A stretch of DNA of 8,377 nt, taken from the NCBI GenBank assembly GCA_018402605.1, contig JAGYIK010000048.1, positions 1 through 8,377 of the forward strand, written 5' to 3'. This stretch comes from Litorivicinus sp. Its GTDB lineage: Bacteria; Pseudomonadota; Gammaproteobacteria; Pseudomonadales; Litorivicinaceae. The translations under genes were made by a program, and so were the position numbers. Numbering within the stretch: position 1 is the stretch's first letter; each line of letters begins with the position of its first letter. Positions 1-6,728 of the stretch are shown here, piece after piece. A model generated the notes under the pieces. The model was not told the DNA's origin and searched no databases. It worked only from the letters and a program-made list of their open reading frames with translations.

Positions 1-94
1 ACAGCGCGACCGAGGCTAAAACCGCTAAAATGGAGACCAATCCAGCCACGCGACGGGCTGCCATAAAATCAATCGAGGGCACGTTCATTCGCAT
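1..94 (-). CDS. secF: SecF protein-export membrane subunit, N-terminal end only (runs off the left edge)
   Basis: SecF pairs with SecD in the inner membrane and uses the proton gradient to help pull exported proteins through SecYEG. Only about 31 codons lie in the window. The reading begins MRMNVPSIDFMAARRVAG and runs into a hydrophobic stretch (LVSILAVLASVAL), which matches the short cytoplasmic leader and first membrane helix of SecF. The start is taken as the ATG at 94, two bases after the secD stop codon; a second in-frame ATG lies at 88. No strong Shine-Dalgarno is visible, so translation is probably coupled to secD. The identification rests on the peptide and on its place directly after secD; the domain core is outside the window. 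Confidence 0.88.
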   Translation of the reverse strand, partial: MRMNVPSIDFMAARRVAGLVSILAVLASVAL

Positions 95-96
95 GG

Positions 97-1944
97 TTAC
101 AGTGCCCACTTCGGTAAATGACGGTGGCCAAACAACCCTTCAATAAAAAGTCGTGTCACCAGGGTCGCAGTAAAGAGCGACGTACAGATCCCGATTGCCA
201 AGGTGATGGCAAAGCCCTTCACTGGACCGGTTCCAATCCCCGCCAAAATGATCGCGACCAATAAGGTGGTGATGTTGGCATCCAAAATCGTCACAAAGGC
301 TCGCTCAAATCCGACACGGATCGCTTGTGGATCGGCAAGGCCGCGCATCCGTTCTTCGCGGATGCGGGAGAAGATCAAGACATTGGCATCCACAGCCATC
401 CCGACCGTTAACACAATGCCAGCAATGCCAGGCAGTGTCAGAACAGCCTGGAATAAGCTCATGATGGCAACCAAAAGAACCAAGTTCACCGCCAAAGCGA
501 CATTCGCAATCACGCCAAAACCGCGGTAGAACACCACCATAAACAGCATCACCAAGACAAAGCCGATGATCACGGAGTTGAGGCCGGCCTCAATATTTGC
601 CGCACCGAGACTTGGCCCAATGGTGCGCTCTTCAACAAAGTAGATTGGCGCAGCCAAGGCACCCGCACGGAGCAGCAAGGCGAGCTCTGAGGATTCCCGC
701 GGACTATCGAGCCCTGTGATTCGAAACTGATTGCCAAGCACCGCCTGGATGGTGGCAAGGGAAATAATCCCCTGTTCTTTGAAGCGGATCTGCTCAGCCG
801 CGCCCGTATCTGGGTTGATCTCTGTGCGCGTGCGCGACTCGATAAAGATTACCGCCATGCTGCGACCCACTGCGGTTTTGGTCACATCACTCATCCGGCG
901 TCCACCGGTGGCATCTAAACTGATGTTGACCTGCGGCATACCGTTTTCATCAAAACTTGATCGTGCATCACTGACCGAATTCCCGGTGGTGATGAGATCG
1001 CGTTCAAGCACTGCCGTCCGGGCACTGTCACGGAACTTGAATTGCTGGGTCTCACGCACCGGTGTGTCCGGCAACGCTTCTAAACGAAATTCCAAGTTCG
1101 CAGTCGCACCCAGCACCCGTTTGGCCGTGGCGGTATCTTGCACACCGGGTAATTCCACCACAATGCGGTTTCTGCCTTGGCGCTGAACCAAGGGCTCTGA
1201 GACACCAAGCTCATTGACCCGGTTACGGAGTGTGGTCAGGTTCTGACTCACCGCATAGTCTTCAATGTTGGCGACTTCACCCTCGGCCAAGAGAAGATTC
1301 AGAAAGGCCGCTCCCTCTTGGTCGACTTCCCGGTAGGCGAACACACCCGTGAACTCGGAGCGAATTCTGGCCACACCCTCAATGCGGGTCTCTGCATCTA
1401 AAAACCGAATCGCAATCTCACCGCCCGGTGCGACATCGACCGACCGAAACCGTATCCGCTCTTGCCGAAGCATTTGCTTGATTTCAGAGGCATAGGCATC
1501 AAGCCGCTGTGACACCGCCGCTTCGAGATCCACTTCCATTAGGAAGTGCACGCCGCCACGGAGATCTAAGCCCAGTTTCATCGGATTGGCGCCAATCGAC
1601 TGCAACCACTCAGGCGTCGTTGGTGCCAAATTCAGTGCAACAATGAACTCCGATCCCAGCGCTTTTTGCACCACATCCTTGGCACGAATTTGTGTTTCAA
1701 CCGAATCAAAGCGCAACAGTGCTTGGGACGCTGACAGATCACGGCGAACCGGCTCAATTCCAGCGAGGACCAATGCGGCTTCTGCGCGTTCAATATCGGA
1801 GGTCGCGAGCACATTGGTCGATCGGGCAGCCGAAATTTGCAGACTCGGATCATCCGGAAAGCCATTCGGTAATCCATAGAGTGTGCCGAGAACCAGAGCG
1901 ACGGCCACAACGACCGTCTTCCAGAGTGAGAAACGTTGAATCAC
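97..1944 (-). CDS. secD: SecD protein-export membrane subunit
   Basis: SecD is an RND-family membrane protein that works with SecF and YajC at the periplasmic side of SecYEG to drive late steps of export with the proton-motive force. The product is 615 residues, the same length as E. coli SecD. A first membrane helix lies at about 8-25. A large periplasmic part follows, with the GLDLRGGVHFLMEVD motif near 125-139 and NRVNELGVSEP near 241-251. The LLLRAGAL/EERTIGPSLG segment (about 423-447) leads into the remaining helices (about 455-605). The GMAVDANVLIF motif (515-525) keeps the proton-pathway aspartate as D519. The start is GTG, with GGA six bases upstream, 12 bases after the yajC stop. The gene is intact, and its end nearly touches secF. 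Confidence 0.97.
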   Translation of the reverse strand: MIQRFSLWKTVVVAVALVLGTLYGLPNGFPDDPSLQISAARSTNVLATSDIERAEAALVLAGIEPVRRDLSASQALLRFDSVETQIRAKDVVQKALGSEFIVALNLAPTTPEWLQSIGANPMKLGLDLRGGVHFLMEVDLEAAVSQRLDAYASEIKQMLRQERIRFRSVDVAPGGEIAIRFLDAETRIEGVARIRSEFTGVFAYREVDQEGAAFLNLLLAEGEVANIEDYAVSQNLTTLRNRVNELGVSEPLVQRQGRNRIVVELPGVQDTATAKRVLGATANLEFRLEALPDTPVRETQQFKFRDSARTAVLERDLITTGNSVSDARSSFDENGMPQVNISLDATGGRRMSDVTKTAVGRSMAVIFIESRTRTEINPDTGAAEQIRFKEQGIISLATIQAVLGNQFRITGLDSPRESSELALLLRAGALAAPIYFVEERTIGPSLGAANIEAGLNSVIIGFVLVMLFMVVFYRGFGVIANVALAVNLVLLVAIMSLFQAVLTLPGIAGIVLTVGMAVDANVLIFSRIREERMRGLADPQAIRVGFERAFVTILDANITTLLVAIILAGIGTGPVKGFAITLAIGICTSLFTATLVTRLFIEGLFGHRHLPKWAL

Positions 1945-1956
1945 AAATTATCCAAT

Positions 1957-2283
1957 TTAGGCGCTGGTCATGTCCTTGATGGTGCCCTTGGGCAACAACA
2001 TGGCTACAGCAGGCTTCTGCACAAACACAGAGACGCCTTCAGCGATTTCAACGGTCAACACGTCATCTGAAACCTTGGTGATGCGGCCCATCAGACCACC
2101 ACCTGTGGCGATCTCATCGCCTTTTGCGAGGTTTTCGACCAAGTTTTTATGTTCCTTTGCACGCTTTTGCTGTGGCCGCCACAACAAGAAATAGAAGATG
2201 GCAATGAAGCCCACCAACATGAGGATTTGGAACATGGGATCGGGCCCTGCAGGGGCCGTATTTGCATATGCAGCTGAAATCAT
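1957..2283 (-). CDS. yajC: Sec translocon accessory protein YajC
   Basis: YajC is a small single-pass inner-membrane protein that co-purifies with SecDF; its loss has mild effects in model bacteria. The product is 108 residues, close to the usual length of about 110. It has a short periplasmic leader (MISAAYANTAP), one membrane helix at about 17-35 ending in the typical LLWRPQQKR signature, then a soluble cytoplasmic domain with GDEIATGGGLMGRI (about 75-88). The start ATG at 2283 is preceded by only a weak purine stretch. It is the first gene of the yajC-secD-secF run. Normally tgt ends just upstream; here it does not, so these three genes probably use a promoter in the adjoining 2284-2536 region. 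Confidence 0.96.
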   Translation of the reverse strand: MISAAYANTAPAGPDPMFQILMLVGFIAIFYFLLWRPQQKRAKEHKNLVENLAKGDEIATGGGLMGRITKVSDDVLTVEIAEGVSVFVQKPAVAMLLPKGTIKDMTSA

Positions 2284-2536
2284 GGGTTATCTCGTCCAAT
2301 ATGATCGGAAAGTCGCGTAAAACTACAGTGTGGCGGCCTCGCAGGCAACCGTTGGACCGGTGTTTGTCGACAAAGCCCGCGAAATTGTCTGTCAGCGAAG
2401 CCAAGATCTCGTTCAGAAGTGTCAAAATGGCCAACCGATCATAATCCAACTGCACCGGCAGACAGACGGGACTTTCCCCAAAAATTGCTCCATAATCTTC
2501 TGAAATCGAATCCTTAATTCGAAAAAGGAAGCAGAA
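2284..2536. other. Divergent intergenic region between yajC and the DUF4143 ATPase gene
   Basis: The two flanking genes point away from each other, so promoters for both probably lie here, but I see no convincing -35/-10 pair on either strand. On the minus strand one frame stays open right through this region and into yajC, out of frame with it. It includes peptides such as LDYDRLAILTLLNEILASL. It has no good start codon or ribosome site that I can see, and I do not recognise it. It is therefore noted here and not called as a gene. No tgt C-terminal sequence is present in this region. Confidence 0.5.
2525..2530 (+). promoter_or_regulatory. Ribosome binding site of the DUF4143 ATPase
   Basis: AAGGAA lies six bases before the ATG at 2537, inside a purine-rich run. 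It is a strong Shine-Dalgarno and supports this ATG over the later in-frame ATG at codon 4. Confidence 0.75.
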
Positions 2537-3685
2537 ATGGAAACTATGGTGCGTTTTTTACGCGATCCACAGTCACACTTTTTTCTTTTTGGCCCAAGGG
2601 GTACCGGAAAATCCACATGGCTCAAACAACGCGAATACAGCATCTACCTCGATCTGCTCGATCCGATAGAGTTTCGTGAGTTTTCGAGAACGCCCGAGCG
2701 CCTGAGGCAATTGGTTGATGCGTTAGAGAACCCCTCGGTCATCGTCATTGATGAAATCCAAAAGCTGCCCGAACTCCTCGACGTGGTGCATCAGATCATT
2801 GAACAGCAGCGCGGACATCGTTTCGTCCTCACAGGCTCAAGCGCTCGGAAACTGCGACAGGGTGCAACCAATCTTCTCGGCGGGCGACTCTTACGCCGAG
2901 AAATGCATCCACTGATGGCAAATGAACTCGCTGAGCATTTTCAAATGGATCGCGCACTCCAATATGGACTCATCCCGCTCATCTATGGATCACACAATCC
3001 ACGCGAACAGTTAGCTGCCTACGCAAGCGTCTATGTCAAAGAAGAAGTCCAAGCTGAGGCCTTAACACGCAATATCGTCGCGTTTTCCCGTTTCGTCGAA
3101 TCGATCAGTTTTTCGCATGGCTCGGTCTTGAATCTGGCAGCGGTTGCCCGAGACTGTGGAATCGAACGTAACACCGCGAAGAATTACTTGGCGATTCTGG
3201 AAGATCTGTTGCTGATCTTCCGGGTCCCTGTTTTCAACAAACGAGCGAAGCGTCATCTCGTCACCCATGAAAAGCTGTATTTTTTTGATTGCGGTCTGTT
3301 TCGTTCGGTCCGCCCGAAAGGCCCCCTCGACCGACCTGAAGAAATTGAAGGTGCAGCCCTCGAGGGATTAGTGGCGAGTCATTTACGGGCTTGGGCTGCC
3401 TACCGAAATCAAGAGGATGCGCTATATTACTGGCGAACCAAGTCCGGTGTGGAAGTGGATTTTGTAGTGTATGGCCCAGAGACCTTTCATGCCTTTGAGA
3501 TCAAGCGGGCACACACCATCCAGAATCGAGATTTGAGCGCGCTTCGTGCATTTCGCAGTGACTATCCCGAGGCCCGTGCGACCCTTCTCTACATGGGAAC
3601 ACGTGCATTAGAGATTGACGGAATTCGGGTTGAACCCTGTGAGGCCTATTTGCGCGCGATGCATCCAGACCACGCGCTCCGCTGA
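2537..3685 (+). CDS. AAA-type ATPase with DUF4143 C-terminal domain
   Basis: The 382-residue product has the two-part architecture of the AAA_14/DUF4143 family: an N-terminal ATPase and a C-terminal domain resembling a PD-(D/E)XK nuclease fold. Walker A is GPRGTGKST (19-27). Walker B is VIVIDE (68-73), with D72 and E73 as likely magnesium and catalytic residues. A sensor-like FVLTGSSARKL follows (96-106). A winged-helix-like stretch (about 195-230) precedes YYWRTKSGVEVDF. In the C-terminal part, E306/D308 and the E321-x-K323 pair match the nuclease-like motif. The cellular role of this family is poorly defined; the members are common, often variable accessory genes. The gene is intact and lies opposite in direction to yajC. 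It ends 14 bases from the stop of a second, broken DUF4143 gene. Its position between tgt and yajC is unusual. Confidence 0.9.
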   Translation: METMVRFLRDPQSHFFLFGPRGTGKSTWLKQREYSIYLDLLDPIEFREFSRTPERLRQLVDALENPSVIVIDEIQKLPELLDVVHQIIEQQRGHRFVLTGSSARKLRQGATNLLGGRLLRREMHPLMANELAEHFQMDRALQYGLIPLIYGSHNPREQLAAYASVYVKEEVQAEALTRNIVAFSRFVESISFSHGSVLNLAAVARDCGIERNTAKNYLAILEDLLLIFRVPVFNKRAKRHLVTHEKLYFFDCGLFRSVRPKGPLDRPEEIEGAALEGLVASHLRAWAAYRNQEDALYYWRTKSGVEVDFVVYGPETFHAFEIKRAHTIQNRDLSALRAFRSDYPEARATLLYMGTRALEIDGIRVEPCEAYLRAMHPDHALR

Positions 3686-3699
3686 ACGCCATGGTGAAA

Positions 3700-4083
3700 C
3701 TACTGCGCGCTTCCTCGCGTCAGTTCGGTGTACCAGGTACTCGCCGGTTGGCTCAGAAATTCCGCCAACGGAATTCCGCCGCTCCCTACAACACAGGTCG
3801 TGACGCCGGGGAAACGATTTTGGCACGCCTTCAAACCGGATAACGCACGCGTTCTTCGACCACTTTTGACCTCAATCGCCAACACACCAGACATCCCCGA
3901 GATGACAAAATCAACCTCCGCATTCCGCTCACGCCAATAGGTGATCGTGTGCTGAGGTTCTGTGGTGTTCAAGATATGCGTCCCGCCAGTTTGGGTCGAA
4001 AAGACCCATATCGACCTCAAACTCGCCGTTTATTGCACCACGGATCAGCTGACTGATGGTAGCAGCTTCGCATGTTCCCCTCG
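3700..4083 (-). pseudogene. C-terminal remnant of a second DUF4143 ATPase
   Basis: The open part (from a TTG at 4020 to TAG at 3700) gives about 100 residues that match the end of a DUF4143 protein. They include THILNTTEP, YWRERNAEVDFV and VLAIEVKSGRR, then FPGVTTCVVGSGGIPLAEFL. The nuclease-like motif is kept (E35, D37, E50-x-K52, counted from the TTG). Upstream, an in-frame TAA blocks extension. A different frame continues with GAINGEFEV and FDPNWRG, which fits the residues expected just before the helix leading to THILN, with about 20 bases lost between. The whole ATPase half is missing: homology fades near 4083, where the CpG-poor block starts. It is tail to tail with the intact ATPase but looks like a different subfamily. 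A truncated real gene and an assembly break are both possible. Confidence 0.72.
4056..4069 (+). repeat. 14-bp direct repeat, left copy
   Basis: ATGGTAGCAGCTTC here is identical to 5020-5033. This copy sits in bacterial-like sequence, 15 to 28 bases before the CpG-poor block begins. It could be a target duplication, microhomology at a join, or chance. Confidence 0.6.
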
Positions 4084-5070
4084 CCAATTGAGATATATTG
4101 TGATGCTGTTGTGTTGTGGTAGGTGATCATTTAGTCACATGCTGACTGAGGAACACTAATCTGTCACCACTAATAAATAGCCTGATCTGATTAGAATAAT
4201 GCCTTGCCTGTTAGGGAAGCTTTTGTTCAATTATTTAGTTTAAAAAATTGGCTTAAATTTCCTGCCTCTAATTTGTTCCATGGGACTCTGCTGAACTATA
4301 TTGAGCCAAAATGTGCCTTGATTCAATTCTCATACTGGTATGGCTTCCATCAACTATTTTTCATTATGTGTCTCCCCTTCAATGCTAATTGGACCTGCCT
4401 TTCATGACTGGGACTTCACATCAACCCAAGCTCTGAACCAACTGGAGGTGTGACTCCCTCTCAAAATATCAAGAATCTCAACAGTAACTAATCGCTAATC
4501 TCTGACTGCACATGGGGGTGGCTGGTTTAATTAGTCTGTGAGATAGGGACATTCCAGCTCTGTGATTTGATAAATTCTACAAACCAATCAAACCAAAGCC
4601 CTTAATGTTACCTCCATAGTGGGGTCTGTATCACGCTGAGGGTAAGTGGGTGGTTGCATCATGAGTGCTTGTTTCAAGACTCCTGCCACCATTCAAATAT
4701 TTTAAACAGATGCAATGGCTGTAGTAGGTGCCATAGGTGTGCAGCCACAGGTGACTTAATTGGGGCTCAGATCTGGTCTGATTGAAGGTGGCTTCTATTT
4801 ATGATACCTTGATCAGAAGCATAGATGTTGTTTGGGTATTTCTGGGCTGTAATTTCAGAAAGAAGTCAGCAATGACTGCAAAAAAAAGGTCCCTGACTTA
4901 GATCTTCAGCTAGTCAAATTTCTACTGGCAGAGTGGGGTTGATCCACGCCAGGCTGAAATGTGCAAGTGGAGAGCAAATTTAATGATCTCTTGTCTTTGG
5001 TTCACTTACTGATAGGCTAATGGTAGCAGCTTCTGTCAAAACCATCCTCACTGCCTTTGAGGTTTCAGAT
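4084..5070. other. CpG-depleted, gene-free block of foreign character
   Basis: Between the CG at 4082 and the CG at 5071 I count only three CG dinucleotides (4493, 4634, 4947). At a GC content of roughly 40% (judged by eye), about 40 would be expected. TG and CA are abundant. The flanks on both sides have normal, frequent CG. All frames are cut by stops; the longest stretch (4204-4407, plus, TTG start) gives a peptide I do not recognise, with no ribosome site. I see no transposase, terminal inverted repeats, tRNA or CRISPR. Strong CpG loss with excess TpG is known for heavily methylated eukaryotic genomes, especially vertebrate non-coding DNA. I infer contaminating or chimeric eukaryotic sequence. 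An unusual AT-rich mobile or phage segment is a weaker alternative. Confidence 0.65.
5020..5033 (+). repeat. 14-bp direct repeat, right copy
   Basis: ATGGTAGCAGCTTC is identical to 4056-4069, 964 bases to the left. This copy lies inside the CpG-poor block, about 37 bases before tgt-like sequence begins. Confidence 0.6.
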
Positions 5071-5629
5071 CGCTGATTCCAGCCAACGATCCTGCATGGC
5101 CACAGCTGATAAGTGAATCGTTGGGCGCGCATCGAGGAGTGTTTGGTCAGCGAGACCAATCGCATCGAGGCTTGGGGAACCGCCCAATATCTGGTAAAAA
5201 TCACCGATTACCGCACGTCTGAACCTAGTAGTGCGCTGTAACGCTATCGAATGCCCGGGAATTTGCTTTTCAGACTTGGAGCCATCCACTGACTTGAAAC
5301 TTCACGCCGATCAGTGATTTCGCATTTTACCGAGGCTAAATACCTGAAACCCGCGCCTGAATCCAAGCCAGGATCGGCTTCTCCCAATGAATCATCTGTT
5401 AAGCCCTACCAAGGGCTTGGGACCCAGCCCATGACCGGGCCGCACATCAAACAGGCGGTGTTGCCCAGTAAAACCGGCACCGCTATCGGCCACCTGCTCT
5501 GGTCGTCACGCCTTGACCGTGCCATAGGTGCCGATAGGCATAAATGCCGAAGGCTTGATGGTCCCGCGTGGAAAGGTGATTTCACCATTGCCTGCGAAGG
5601 CTATCGGTGGTCTTCACCTGAAACTGCAT
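5070..5629 (-). pseudogene. tgt: tRNA-guanine transglycosylase, 5' part only, multiply frameshifted
   Basis: Tgt swaps guanine 34 of GUN-anticodon tRNAs for preQ1 in queuosine synthesis. No long frame exists here, but successive frames spell the Tgt N-terminus in order. They are MQFQVKTTDS from the ATG at 5629, GEITFPRGTIK (5554-5586), AFMPIGTYGTVKA (5509-5547), PEQVADSGAG (5474-5502), VLLGNT (5457-5474), HWEKPIL, FQVFSLGKM (5323-5349), VDGSK and HSIALQR (5233-5253). Then come ASMRL and an ALFGIVQG-like stretch near 5080. After TVKA, one missing A and one added A within about eight bases explain the break. A two-base insertion splits the DSGG-FQV motif carrying the active-site aspartate. Homology stops near 5070, around residue 160 of about 370; the C-terminal zinc-binding half is nowhere in the window. 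Confidence 0.85.
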
Positions 5630-5636
5630 ATGATAT

Positions 5637-6682
5637 TCAGGGGCGCACGATCGGCTCTTGGGGTCATAGGTGATCAAACAGGCACGCTGCAACTGAAAAT
5701 GAGCACTTGATTCCACTGCCAGTTCGGTAGGCCGCCAGCATCCGCTCTATAGCCGCCAAAAGCTGACACCAGCATCAAAAGCGTCGACTCGTAAATGGAA
5801 GTTGGTGAATAAGACATCACAGATCCGAAACCGAAAGTCATGTGATAAAAATCGAGGTCCTACTGGTCTGTGCTACGCGGTCTTACCGAGCTGATTTGGC
5901 TGCGCCTCTAAGCAGCGCATGCTCGTTGTGCCAATGGTGACTGTTAATGACGTCCGTCTAATTTAGCCTGGTTGATGATCTCGGCAACCTCTTCAGTGAT
6001 GCGATACCACTCCGCATGACCTGATGCTCGGTGAGATTCAACCTGCACTGGATTGAAGCGTTTGGTGCTGAAAGTGGTGTAATTCTGATACCCAGCGCGC
6101 GCCGCGCGCTTTGAGCGCCTCAATCATGGCTGCATCGATATGCAAACCGGCCGTGGGTGCCGCCACCGCACCGGCGTCCTTGGCAAAGACGGTTTGGTAA
6201 CGTTGGCGATCCGCTTCGGTATCGGCACGCTTGATATAGGGGGGTAGTGGGATGTGACCAAATTGCTCGGCCATCTCCAGAATCACCACACCGGGCGCGC
6301 TTCGCAAGAGAAACAAATCGCCATCGCGACCGGTCACTTCAAGCGTAAACCCCCCATCCATATGGAGAATCGCACCGGGTTTTGGCGTTTTTGAGGCTTT
6401 GACGAACGCCTTGATTTGGGTATCACTTAAAAGCCGCTCGATCATCACCTCAACGCGGCCACCACTGGCTTTCTCGCCAAAAAGTCTGGCTGGAAACACG
6501 CGCGTGTTGTTGGCGACGATGACATCTCCTGGCTCGATCAGATCGACCAAATCCGACACCTGACGATGCGCAATCGGCGCATCTGGCGTAATGACCATCA
6601 GTCGACTGGCGGTGCGATTGGCAAGGGGCTCCGAGGCAATCAGGGCCTCTGGTAATACATAGGTGAAGTCTTGGCGTTTCAA
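5637..6682 (-). pseudogene. queA: S-adenosylmethionine:tRNA ribosyltransferase-isomerase, 3' half frameshifted
   Basis: QueA transfers and isomerises the ribose of S-adenosylmethionine onto preQ1-tRNA to form epoxyqueuosine. The start is TTG at 6682, giving MKRQDFTYVLPEALIA. About 195 residues read cleanly, including NNTRVFPARLFG, GHIPLPPYI and GAVAAPTAGLH. Past about 6090 the open frame leaves the family and ends at 6038 after 214 residues; intact QueA is near 350. The rest is found in other frames: RFNPVQVE (6037-6060), HAEWYRITEEVAEII followed by NQAKLDGR (5950-6018), GTTSMRCLEA, FRFRICDVLFTNFHL (5792-5836), TLLMLVSAFGGY (5749-5784), and ACLITYDPKS (5654-5683) near the terminus. A likely stop is at 5637-5639, eight bases before the tgt ATG. 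The order is complete, so no large piece is lost. Many small indels break it, either decay or poor sequence quality. Confidence 0.88.
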
Positions 6683-6688
6683 ATGATG

Positions 6689-6693
6689 TCCTC
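6689..6693 (-). promoter_or_regulatory. Ribosome binding site deciding the queA TTG start
   Basis: On the minus strand GAGGA lies six bases before the TTG at 6682. No ATG is available in frame nearby, and the family N-terminus begins at this codon, so TTG is the best start. Only about 46 bases separate queA from the hipA stop, with no visible terminator, so read-through from hipA is possible. Confidence 0.65.
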
Positions 6694-6728
6694 AAGTGCG
6701 AGACGCAGTCTAATGGGCTCAATAATTT

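Noticed and set aside
731..1186. Plus-strand open frame of 151 codons within secD
   Set aside because: It is antisense to the intact, well-conserved secD and has no family features.
3685..3700. Possible shared terminator between the convergent DUF4143 genes
   Set aside because: The 14-base gap has no stem-loop with a T-run; nearby GCGCGC repeats do not form a convincing hairpin.
4204..4407. Plus-strand open frame of 67 codons starting at TTG
   Set aside because: It lies in the CpG-poor block, lacks a ribosome site, and has no recognisable motif; its length is expected by chance in AT-rich sequence.
4084..5070. Possible insertion sequence or integron-like element
   Set aside because: No transposase or integrase, no terminal inverted repeats, and the 14-bp repeats are not at the composition edges.
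4980..5289. Two overlapping minus-strand frames of 74 codons each, at first read as unknown small proteins
   Set aside because: They contain VDGSK, HSIALQR and ASMRL in Tgt order, so both are pieces of the frameshifted tgt and not separate genes.
5314..5673. Plus-strand open frame of 119 codons
   Set aside because: It is antisense to the broken tgt; the minus strand carries ordered Tgt peptides here, and the plus-strand peptide matches nothing I know.
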